Assembly: GCA_037962975.1 (NCBI GenBank)
Contig: CM075669.1
Location: 187,248,501-187,312,500 of the forward strand
Source of the DNA: Clitoria ternatea
Lineage: Eukaryota > Streptophyta > Magnoliopsida > Fabales > Fabaceae
DNA length: 64,000 nucleotides
Direction of reading: 5' to 3'
The notes under the pieces were generated by a model that worked only from the letters and a program-made list of their open reading frames with translations, was not told the origin of the DNA and searched no databases. Each line of letters begins with the position of its first letter. Position 1 is the stretch's first letter. A program made the position numbers and the translations under genes. Of this stretch, positions 31,049 to 41,975 are shown piece after piece.

Positions 31049-32598
31049 TGTTAGTCCTCAAATTTACAATAAATCTTTTAATAAAAATTTTATAAAAATA
31101 AATAAAAATTTGGTTAATTTGTTAGAAAATTAGGTTTTAATTCAATAAATGGATGTTGTTGGAAATAATTTGCCCTTGATCAATTTTCTCTAGTTTTGCA
31201 GTGAAAAAGTAAAGAATTCAAGAGAAAATTATACTGGAGGATCTGACGCGTAGCATCAATCCCACGCGTAGCGTGGACTTTGAATTTTGATGCTGACGCT
31301 ACACGTCATAGCCACGCGTAGCGTCAGTGCTGCGTGGACTCCACATCCAACTTGGCCAAGCACTCAACTTTGACCCAATAATGGCCACCCCACTCAGCAC
31401 CAAGGGCCACCCCACTAAGAACAAATGGCCAAAATACAGTGGAAACACATCCAAGTGGCCAGGCATGATCAAATTTAATAATTTGAAGTGGCCATTATCA
31501 GCTGTTTAATGGAAGCTGAGTCAGGGGCCTGACGCGTAGCGTCAGCACCCTTGCTCAGCCCTATAAATAGGGCCATCCAACACCATTCAAATCATCCCAT
31601 TCTTATTCACTTCTCTTCTTTTCTCTCTTTGTGCTCGACTTTGAGTACTTCTTTTGTGAGTTTTAGTTCTAGAATAGTTTTCTAGATACTTGAGTGTGTT
31701 TTGGTGTATTGTGATCGTTGTATCTTGAAGTTTCCATCGTCTTCGTAATGTCAAACTCTGTAAGTGTTGTCTTTACTTTCACCATGTGTAACTAATTTGT
31801 TTATGTTGGAATTGGTGAACTAATCTATTGAGTATAATGTTGTGAATTCGACCTTTGCATGTTTATGATTCAAGTCCATGTTAGTATTTCAATCTTTTAT
31901 TAATATGAACGTCAAAAGGGAGAATGATTTTCATGTGTATTAAACTTGTTTTATTAGTATGAATGTCAAACGGGAGAATGATTATTCATGCCGTATTAAA
32001 ACTTGTTTTGACGAAAGTAAATGTTGGAATACCCTTGGTATCTCAATTCTATAGGGGTTGTTAACCATTGTTGCCATAAGGCCAGGTCTTAATGCAAGTT
32101 TTTACTGAGAAAGCTCACAAGGGATCGGACTTTACGGTGAATTCTTAGAATTTATATCACGAGGGATCGGTTATAATGATTTTAAGCTGTAATGACATGA
32201 AACTTGATGATTAAATATGCATGTCTTGAGTTCCTCATTGTTATTCTAGATTAGGGATCCAATTTCCAACATAATTTGTTTATCTGTGTTTATCTCAAGT
32301 ACCTTACCTATTCTAGATTGCAACTCAACTTTTTAGATAGATTTTTATTTTCTTTTTATCTCATGACCAACTCAACCATGCTATCTTGTGAATATTGTAT
32401 AAATTGTATATAAATCATTCTTTTGTCCATAACTTTCTTCACATTTACCATAGTAAATAGAAAATTACTATTGTTATTGGACTTTCAATCCCAGTGGAGC
32501 AATATCTAAATTTTGAAAACTACAAACAATTAGTGCGCTTGCCAATTAACAACCCGGTGGTGGAAACGAACGGATTAGACGCTATCGCCAGGTTAACA
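31049..32598 (+). mobile_element. 5' LTR of J
   Basis: Starts TGTTAGTCCTC and ends GGTTAACA. TATAAAT box at 31,562-31,568. U3 holds GCGTAGC palindromes: CCACGCGTAGCGTGG 31,262-31,276 and CTGACGCGTAGCGTCAG 31,529-31,545 (perfect 7-bp arms). An imperfect tandem duplication of about 70 bp lies at 31,890-32,015. Confidence 0.9.
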
Positions 32599-32605
32599 AG
32601 TTTTC

Positions 32606-32628
32606 TGGCACCGTCGCCGGGGATTGAA
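32606..32628 (+). other. primer binding site of J (tRNA-Asp type)
   Basis: TGGCACCGTCGCCGGGGAT differs at two positions from the complement of the plant tRNA-Asp 3' end (TGGCGCCGTTGCCGGGGAT). It lies 7 bp inside the LTR end. tRNA-Asp priming is known for Athila/Tat-type elements. Confidence 0.75.
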
Positions 32629-32745
32629 TTGTTTCAGTAAAACAGTAAATTTTTAATTACCGTGGTAAATATTTTTACCTTAGTTAAAATTTTTTTTATT
32701 TACTTTTACTTATTGTTACACTAACTTTCTTTGTCTAGTTTGTGT

Positions 32746-34770
32746 ATGCAAACCCGATCTATCACAGGTAAAATTTATTTTGATCCTGAAATAGAAAGGT
32801 TTGTAAAGAAAATCAAGTCTTTGAAATCTAAAACACAAACTAAATCTTCTTCTACTTCTAAAACTTTTGAAAATTCAAATATGGCTGCTGAAAGGAGAAC
32901 ACTGGGACAGTTTGCTGCTATTAATGGTCTACCCTGAGTTTCGGGAATGTTTCAAGGACCTGTTGTACCAGTGGAGATTAAACCTGCCACTTTAAATATT
33001 ATTCAAAACAATCAATTTGCTGGTTTAAATCATGAAGAACCATATGAACATTTAACTGTTTTTTATGAGTTATGCAGCACAATTGGTTTTGAACCCAATC
33101 AAGAAGAGTCTGTTTACATGAGACTTTTTCCTTTTTCATTGATTGGTAAAGCAAAAGAATGGTTTAAATCTTGTCCACCGGGTAGTTTTGCAAACTGGTC
33201 CGATGTTGAAAGAAACTTTTTGGAAAGATTTTATTCTCCTTCAAAATATTTTGAAGCAATGACAGCCATACATTCTTTTTCTCAAAATAATGATGAATCA
33301 TTAGGGGAAACATGGGAACGATTCAAGGCACTCTTGAGAAAATGTCCAAACCACAACCTGGATGATGCCGAAAAGGTAAGGATCGTTTACCATGGTTTAT
33401 TACCTCAGTTCAAGATGATGTTAGATGCTTGTGCAGGTGGTTCCTTAATGAACAAAACTGTAGAGGAAGCAATTGAAATATTGGAATCAATGTCTATCAG
33501 TGACCGCCAAGCAAAACATGAAAGAGGTAATGTACAGAGGAAGCTAGGAATACTCGAATTGGGAGTGAATGATGCAGTATTGGCTCAGCAAAAATTGCTG
33601 ACCCAACAAATTAAAGTTATGAGCAAGCAATTGGAGAAACTCCAAATTGCTCAAGTAACATCACCACCCCCTGCTTAACTTAAACAATGTATGCACTGCA
33701 TGGGAGAACAACCATGTGGTTACTGTGGAAATGAGCAAGAGCAAGCCAATTTTCTGAACCATCAAAGAATACCATTGGGTAACTTTCCTTTCAATTATGG
33801 TAATTCTTTTCCTAACAATTTTCAACAGGGATGGCAGAATCAGAATTCTGGCTGGAGACAAGATACTGGACCTTCCAACAGACCTCCTAACAATCAATTT
33901 AAGCCACAACAATCACAAATTGACAATGCAAGATTGACAAGGATTGAGGAATCTATCCAACAGTTATTACAGTTTGTGGAGACAAATGAAGCTGCCCGGA
34001 AAGCATCGGATATACAAATGGGTCAGCTTGCTAAAGAAATAGCTGAATTGAAAATTTCTGGGTTTACTGCAAACACGCAAAACCCAAGGGAACAATATAA
34101 TGTTGTTTCTTCTAATGTTGTAAAAATTGATTGTAAAGAAAAGAGTGAGAAAAAGAAAGAAGAAGAAGAAAAAGAAAGTGAAAAAATAGAAAAAAATAAA
34201 AAAAATATACAAGAATCTGTGAAAATAGAGCAAGAAACAAACTGTACTGCCATCATAACTCCGAAAAAATGTAAAGATCCAGGGAGTTTCACCATTCCTG
34301 TAACCATTGGAAATATCAACATCAGGAATGCTTTGTTAGATTTAGGGGCAAACATCAATCTGATGCCCCTAGATTTAATAAAGCGCATTGGTGAATATGA
34401 GCTAAAAGAAGCGAAGACGAACTTGCAGTTTGCGGATCGCTCTGTCAAGAAGCCTTTTGGGATTGTGGAAGATGTATTGGTAAAGGTTGATAAGTACCAC
34501 TTCAGGGTTGACTTTGTGGTACTGGATATGAAGGAGGATACTGAGATCCCCCTGATCCTAGGAAGACCTTTCATGAAGACTGCAAAAATAAGAGTAGATG
34601 TTGATCAAAGTATGGTTACAGTCAAAGTTTATTAAGAAGAGGTAAACTTCAGTGCTCATGAACATCTTAGGACGAATGATAAAGTTTACCCTTCAACCGA
34701 ACCAGGTATATCTCTTCCCAATCAATTAAATTGTTTTAAATTAACCGATGCTTTGAATGATGAAAGATAA
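32746..34770 (+). pseudogene. gag-protease frame of J with three in-frame stops
   Basis: From the ATG at 32,746 one reading frame runs for about 2.0 kb to TAA at 34,768-34,770, with no frameshift. It is crossed by only three stops: TGA 32,935, TAA 33,676 and TAA 34,633. Gag capsid blocks: FYELCSTIGFEP, MRLFPFSLIGKAKEWFKS and WERFKALLRKCPNHNLDD (33,060-33,370). Next is a Cys-rich but irregular knuckle region (33,690-33,750), an Asn/Gln-rich linker and a Lys/Glu-rich stretch (34,130-34,210). The protease has NALLDLGANINLMP, LQFADRSVKKPFGI and ILGRPF. Gag packages RNA and the protease matures it. As it stands full-length protein needs stop readthrough, so I treat it as a young pseudogene. Confidence 0.88.
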
Positions 34771-34895
34771 GTAATCAAGCATTGGAGAAGAAGAAGGAGG
34801 AAGAAAAAGACAGGTGATTCCTCAACGAATATTGGGAGACCACCTGATTAATTAGAGGTAACGTCTGGCTGGAGACATTAAATCTAGCACTCAAT

Positions 34896-34907
34896 GGGAG
34901 GCAACCC
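34896..34907 (+). other. GGGAGGCAACCC motif of J
   Basis: Perfect GGGAGGCAACCC about 125 bp after the last gag-protease stop, embedded in CTAGCACTCAATGGGAGGC. It matches the sites in D and E. Confidence 0.8.
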
Positions 34908-35047
34908 ATTCTTGTTATTTTCAATTATTTTTAACATAAAAACAAAACAAATATTTTTAGAATTATGTTTTTAAAAGAAAAGGGGTTTAAAACTCAAAAG
35001 AAAAGGTTTTTGAAAATCAAAATTTTTAAAAAATCAAAAATAGAAGC

Positions 35048-35599
35048 CCACGCGTAGCGCTACTGTGACGCATAGCGTGGACTCTGAATTTTCAATAGGA
35101 CGCGTAGCTTCCCAACCAAGCGTAGCGTCAGAGCCCACGTTTAGTTTCTAAAACTGAACCAGAGAGGCCCATCTTAGGTTTTGAAACCTAAAACCTCCTC
35201 TCTGCCTCACTTTAGTTTTCAAAACCTTAAAAATTCGAAGCCCTCTTTTTCTCTCAACACTTCCAAACCTTCTTATATTTGCTCAAGGGATCACAAGTAA
35301 GTTTTCTAACCCTTTCTCTTTAGTTTGATTTTAATTTTCAAATCTTAGAATTGCATGTGGTTAGGGTTAGAATTAGATGACCATTGGAAATTGCTTGCTG
35401 ATTGAATTAAATGTGGTTTGGAAAGGGGTTGCTGCTGTGCAACCCCTGATTTTTTTTCTGTTCTGTGCAGCTCACGCGTAGCGTCCCACTGACGCGTAGC
35501 GTGAGGATGAACTGAAAGCCCACGCATAGCGTTCCATTGACGCATAGCGTGGGCAGAACAGGCTGACACGTAGCGTCCCACCCACGCGTAGCGTCAGCC
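35048..35599. repeat. five paired-motif hairpins built on ACGCGTAGCGT
   Basis: Each unit is two inverted copies of GACGCGTAGCGT-like sequence facing each other. Outer arms pair perfectly or nearly: CCACGC/GCGTGG 35,048-35,080; GACGC/GCGTC 35,099-35,129; CTCACGC/GCGTGAG 35,471-35,505; GCCCACGC/GCGTGGGC 35,518-35,554; GGCTGACAC/GCGTCAGCC 35,561-35,599 (one A-C mismatch). The linker, as in GTAGCGTCCCACTGACGC, is nearly constant in the last three. Arms differ from unit to unit but stay complementary within each. Confidence 0.9.
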
Positions 35600-36870
35600 T
35601 CTGTTTTTAATTTTGTTAAATTTTGAGTGATGTATACTGTTTCATGTATATATTTATTTTTTGTTTTTAATAAATCAGTCCAGTATGCCTACTTTGAAGT
35701 TTGTTCGTTGTTTTCTTTTAAATTAATAAATTTTCTTATTTAGTATTTGTTATACTTTCTTGCATTAATAAAAATTTCAATAAATAAAAAATAAATAAAT
35801 AAAAAAAATTTCAATAAATAATCAAATTTTTGTTAGAAAGTTAATTTATTCACTTAACATTTTTACATAATAAAACCAATTTTGTAAAATCAATTATTAA
35901 TTCTTTTATAACTTAAGAATTTTGATAAATTTAATTACAATAAGTTTATTAACTATCAAGCAAATTTCAAAAACCCGGTGAGTTGAGAGATCTTGTTAAA
36001 CACTTGAGGGTTTAATCGACATAATTTCATTCGAATTGATTTTGCTTTAATCTTTGATTTGTGTTGTTGTACAGAGAATTCAGGAAAATGATCAAGGCAC
36101 ATTTATTGGTGAAAAGAAACCTTGGGCCAAACAGCTTACCTTGGTAAAAATTATTTTATCCTTGGAAAGCCAATTTGAGCCTAAAATAAATTCTTTGGTA
36201 CCTTTAAAACCTAAATCTGTTTTAACCATTCCCTATACTTGATTGATTAAAAGAGCAGTTGAAATAAATAAAAAAAAATATCTTTAAGTGTTCTTACAAA
36301 CATGGGGAGTAAAAATAAGCAACTTGATTCTTTTCAAAAGAAAATAAAGTATAAAAAAAAAGAAAAGTCAAAAATAGTGAAAAGAATCAAGTTGGGGGTA
36401 TTTATTTTTCACCAATAAAAGAAAATGAGAAGTTTGGGCTAAGAGAAAGCCTAAAAATTATAAAATGCTCTTTTATGATTTCAGGTTTTTGAAATCCAAG
36501 AAAAACCATTGATTCTTGTAAGCCAAGCCTCATTACAACCCCTGAAAAGAGCTTGTGATTTCTGAATTAACTCTGTATAATTAACCATTGATTAGATGAA
36601 AATCAAAATTAAATTCATTTGATTTTATGATTGATTGAGTGAAACAGGTTACCAATTGCATTAAGATAAACACATGGAGAGGTAAGCTTGAAATTATGCT
36701 TGGTATGTTAATAAAATATTGTAAAGAATTTTATCATTAAACCTTTGTAATATTAGATGTCTATAATTGATTATTTCAAAATGGTAAATTGTGTAATTAC
36801 TTTTTGTGGTAAATTCTCGGACTAACTCAAAAATTTGATTTCAAATTTTAAATTTTTATTTTTCTCTCTT
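35600..36870 (+). other. J 3' untranslated region
   Basis: AT-rich sequence with short open frames only (one of about 60 codons at 36,054-36,242, unsupported). Several purine-rich runs occur around 36,340-36,400 (AAAAGAAAATAAAG style, with AATCAAGTTGGGGGTAT at 36,386). No RT or integrase remnants are seen. Confidence 0.6.
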
Positions 36871-36906
36871 GCTCGAGGACGAGCAATGTCTCAAGTTGGG
36901 GGTATT
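36871..36906 (+). other. conserved GAGGACGAGC block and polypurine tract of J
   Basis: GCTCGAGGACGAGCAATG followed by AAGTTGGGGGTATT, ending at the 3' LTR start. GCTCG/CGAGC forms a small inverted repeat. The equivalent in E is at 13,488-13,449. The G run is the likely plus-strand primer. Confidence 0.8.
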
Positions 36907-38457
36907 TGTTAGTCCTCAAATTTACAATTTCATAAAAATAAATAAAAATTTGGTTAATTTGTTAGAAAATTAGGTTTTAATTCAATAAATGGATGTTGTT
37001 GGAAATAATTTACCCTTGATCAATTTTCTCTAGTTTTGTAGTGAAAAAGTAAAGAATTCAAGTGAAAATTATACTGGAGGATCTGACGCGTAGCATCAAT
37101 CCCACGCGTAGCGTGGACTCTGAATTTTGATGCTGACGCTACGCGTCACAGCCACGCGTAGCGTCAGTGCTGCGTGGACTCCACATCCAACTTGGCTAAG
37201 CACTTAGCTTTGACCCAATAATGGCCACCCTACTCAGCACCAAGGGCCACCCCACTAAGCACAAATGGCCAAAATACAGTGGAAACACATCCAAGTGGCC
37301 AGGCATGATCAAATTTAATAATTTGAAGTGGCCATTACCAGCTGTTTAATAGAAGCTGAGTCAGGGGCCTGACGCATAGCGTCACACTGACGCGTAGCAT
37401 CAGCACCCTTGCTCAGCCCTATAAATAGGGCCATCCAACACCATTCAAATGATCCCATTCTCATTCACTTCTCTTCTTTTCTCTCTTTGTGCTCGACTTT
37501 GAGTACTTCTTTTGTGAGTTATAGTTCTAGAATAGTTTTCTAGATACTTGAGTGTGTTTTGGTGTATTGTGATCGTTGTATGGTGAAGTTTCCATCGTCT
37601 TCATAATGTCAAACTCTGTAAGTGTTGTCTTTACTTTCACCATGTGTAACTAATTTGTTTATGTTGGAATTGGTGAACTAATCTATTGAGTATAATGTGA
37701 TGAATTCGACCTCTGCATGTTTATGATTCAAGTCCATGTTAGTATTTCAATCTTTTATTAATATGAACGTCAAACGGGAGAATGATTTTCATGTGTATTG
37801 AAACTTGTTTTATTAGTATGAATGTCAAATGGGAGAATTATTATTCATGCCGTATTAAAACTTGTTTTGATGAAAGTAAAAGTTGGAATACCCTTGGTAT
37901 CTCAATTCTATAGGGGTTGTTAACAATTGTTGCCATAAGGCCAGGTCTTAATGCAAGTTTTTACTGAGAAAGCTCACGAGGGATCGGACTTTACGGTGAA
38001 TTCTTAGAATTTATATCATGAGGGATCGGTTATAATGATTTTAAGCTGCAATGACATGAAACTTGATGATTAAATATGCATGACTTGAGTTCCTCATTGT
38101 TATTCTAGATTAGGGATCCAATTTCCAACATAATTTGTTTATTTGTGTTTATCTCAAGTACCTTACCTATTCTAGATTGCAACTCAACTTTTTAGATAGA
38201 TTTTTATTTTCTTTTTATCTCATGAACAACTCAACCATGCTATCTTGTGAATATTGTATAAATTGTATATAAATCATTCTTTTGTCCGTAATTTTCTTCA
38301 CATTTACCATAGTAAATAGAAAATTACTGTTGTTATTGGACTTTCAATCCCAGTGGAACGATATCTAAATTTTGAAAACTACAAACGATTGGTGCGCTTT
38401 CCAATTAACAACTCGGTGGTGGAAACGAACGGATCAGACGCAATCACCGGGTTAACA
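36907..38457 (+). mobile_element. 3' LTR of J
   Basis: Copy of 31,049-32,598. It lacks about 17 bp near the start and has one extra 18-bp GACGCRTAGCGTCACACT-type unit at about 37,371-37,403 compared with the 5' LTR. TATAAAT at 37,420-37,426. TGACGC-TAC-GCGTCA (37,134-37,148) is a perfect hairpin here but has one mismatch in the 5' LTR. Confidence 0.9.
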
Positions 38458-38517
38458 TTGTTCGCAGCGTCGTTTAATAGGATTTTTCAATTATTGAATT
38501 TTTGAATTTGAATATAA

Positions 38518-41500
38518 GGCAAACTTTAGATATTAAATTCAAAGCATCTTATAAAAAGACACATATCATAACAACAATTATTATAGACACATATTATAAA
38601 AACACAATTATTCAATCAATCATACAATAAAGAACTCAATAAATGGCGTACCTGATGTGAAATGATCCATGACCCCTTTTCTGAGTCAATTGAGCGTTTA
38701 CTATTCTGAGTATGATTCACCATGTTTTCACTCTCTAATATTTGTCTAATGGGATAACGTATATATAAGCAAACTAAATGAGAGCAGGAACCTCTCAATG
38801 GGCACTAGGATAGGTTAACCCATCACTAATCTATCTTATCAACAAGCACAATTATGATATCTATTTGAATAGATAATTCTATTCAGATTATTATTATTAT
38901 TATATAATTAATAACATAATATAGATATAATAAATAAATAATTCTTATCCACTAAATATTAATATAATAATATATTGATTCAAATATTGGAATTAAAAGT
39001 TCCAACATTCTCCCATTTGGATAACATTATTAAATTATTGAACACAAAAATTATTTTCTCAGAACAAGTTATTAATTATTATCTAGAAAAATAATTATAA
39101 TCTTGCAATAACATATAATCATATCCGATAGGAATATGCACTATACACCATAACGCAATATAGATAAAGATATACGAATTTTATTTCCACAAGTTCCAAA
39201 CATCTAACAATGCTATAAGATATATGATAATAAGTTAGACTAATACATATCTCATAAATGCAATATATCATTCAAAACTCTCACTAACTCAAAACACCAA
39301 AAGACTCAACAAATGTCATATGAGCTACATGAATTCGAAAGCTCCAAAATAAGTCTTTAGATAGTAAATGGTATTGTAACAAATAACCAAAACAAAATTC
39401 ACTTAAATTTAAGTGCTTATAATAGCTCAAAACAAAAATGATCACAATTGGGCTAGCCCATTAGTGATCACAAATAAACTAAACAAATTGCTCTACAACA
39501 TGACATGTTATCAAGTGTCCACAAAGTGTCAATAATGAGCAAGCATAAAGGATCTTCAAGTCCATAGATGACTAGTATATCAAAAGCTAGAAAATCATAC
39601 TTGACAAGAGTATTGACATCATACATAATGAATACTTGTATATCTATGATCACAATAAAAGTGAAATGTCAATAAACATAAAAATACACATTAAAATTAC
39701 ATGCCAAAATTGTGCATTTATTGACAACAAACAGGGGTCTTAACATCCATTTTGGATGTTCACTAAGATTTGACAAAAAATTATTTATCTCAGTACAAAG
39801 AAGTGAGAGAGTACCAAAGTCTCTAGAAAGCCATATGCCTATAAACTGCACACAATAATATATGACAATAACAATAAATCTTGAGATATGACTATGATAC
39901 AAACTCCACTAATCCAGCATACCAAATGTTGACATTAATGTTCTCATAAAAGGTCAACATATTAGAAACTCAATTAGTATAATAATAGGATTTAAACTCT
40001 ATGTTAGAGTACTCAATATGAGTCTAAGAACTTAATTCTTTCATCAAAACAAGATTATAAAGTAGAGGAAAACACATTAATAGAGCTATCAAACAAAAAT
40101 GGTTACCAAAATAAAAATGAAAACCCAAGACAAAGTTTAATCAACCATAGAGTTTTATAGAATTCTGGGTTTCATGGTCAACCATATACTCTACTTACAA
40201 ACAATGAAGATTGTAAGTGTCCACTAGATACATCATATCTTAAAATCTCCACACATTGAAAGATTCCAAAAAAAATCTTTCTAAACAAAATTGATCAATA
40301 AGAGCGAGACTAAACAAGGCATTATTTATATATTTAAATAACTTGCTCAAGACTTAAATTTCACATTATAGGTTACTAATAAATAACGGAATAACTTTAT
40401 TTTAATAGGACATAGAGGTATAAAATATAATTTAAATAGGCACAACACATAGGAACAAAAATTAAATAAATCACATTAGTGACCTTTTCAAGTATTATCA
40501 TTTAATATAATTCAATAATGCCACGTAACCTTTTACAATGAAAATTGATGCAAGAAGAACAACTAACACATCACTAAGGTCCCATATATCAAAAGTGACG
40601 ACTAAAGATGTAATTTATCTCAACAATGAAATTTCATCAAAAAGATGATAAAATTACTCCATAATTAAACTGGTTAAAGAAAACCATTAAACCAGAATTG
40701 ACTAGTGAGCCAAAAGTAAAGTGTCATAGTCTAGAAGCTTATTTAATCTTAAAGAGTTATTTTTAACCTATAAATCAAAGATTTGTCAGTTTGATAAAAT
40801 TCATTAGGTTGAACTAAATTTATTTATTTATTTTATCAAAATCTCTGTTCAAAAATATTTTTAATATGTATCAAAGTCTCTAAAAAAATGAGTTTAGACC
40901 ATAAAAAACTAATGGACATGACTCAAAATATTTGTCCAAAAATATTAAGGTAAATAATATTGGTCTTGAAATTCAAAACTTATTTAACTCGTGATTAAGG
41001 TAAGACAATATGAGACTTAACTCACACTTGTATTTCTAATAATTCTCCCCTTTAAGTGTGAGTTCCAACATAATCCCCATCAAAATATACTTCCATGGGA
41101 GTTTAAAAGAAAATAAAATAACTGAAAACATATACTTATTTATTTTATTCAACGTCATGCACCACACAAGTTCCAAAAATAGGGTCCTAAAACATTTGTT
41201 AAATTTTCATTATATTGACCCTGGTACTTATAAAAAAATTCCATAAGTTTGATCTTCTGGTCTATCATAAATTTGATAGTAATCCTTAAAAAAATTAGAG
41301 GCGTCCTAATGAAGACCCAACCAACTAGATTTGGAACAATTACAATTATATATTTGGGAGAATAAACAAACTCTATAACAAAATACCTCAAATACAATAA
41401 GTCCTCAAATTAGTCTCATCTAATTTTTAACAAAAGTGGGCATATAACACTTATGGGAAATAAGAAAAAGATAATATTAAAGTGAAATGATAATATGCCC

Positions 41501-41940
41501 ATCATAAAATTTCCTATCATTATGGTCCACCCTAAGGGTCTCAGATCATGATAAATAAAAAATACATTATACAAAACTTCATGCCACAGAATCCCAACAC
41601 TGATAGGGTATCAGTACAAGATTGATATAACCAAAATAAAATATATTATATTCATCATAAATTACATTAATAACAACACACTGATAGGATGTAATTATCA
41701 TTAATAAATATGATTTTATATTCATATAATCCACACAAATCTTATATAAACGATCCCACGATAGGTGAGATAATATTAATACAAAATAATCATGTATGTA
41801 TATCATATAAAATTAAGGATTATATCACAATTATTATCATAATTCAGTTAATTTGATTTATCTTACTCAAAAAAATTTGTTTATAATTGTACCTACAATA
41901 GGTGGGCTCACGATTATAACAAATTAGAACTTTCATACCA

Positions 41941-41975
<35 letters not shown>

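Larger units (their letters stand above)
31049..38457 (+). mobile_element. gag-protease-only Ty3 element J, complete ends
   Basis: 7,409 bp with two LTRs (1,550 and 1,551 bp), perfect duplication TTGTT (31,044-31,048 and 38,458-38,462), a tRNA-Asp-type PBS, a gag-protease frame, the GGGAGGCAACCC motif, a hairpin array and a polypurine tract. No RT, RNase H or integrase is present and the internal region is only 4.3 kb. This resembles non-autonomous plant elements described as TR-GAG, here with protease. I count roughly 50 differences between the LTRs, about 97% identity, so it is the youngest datable insertion here. Confidence 0.92.

Noticed and set aside
34023..34574. 183-codon minus-strand ORF
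   Set aside because: Antisense of the J gag-protease frame, which has clear family motifs on the plus strand.
41945..41973. (TA)n runs as possible regulatory sites
   Set aside because: Simple microsatellites in AT-rich DNA; the same type occurs at 42,966-42,990 and 53,531-53,549 with no gene nearby.
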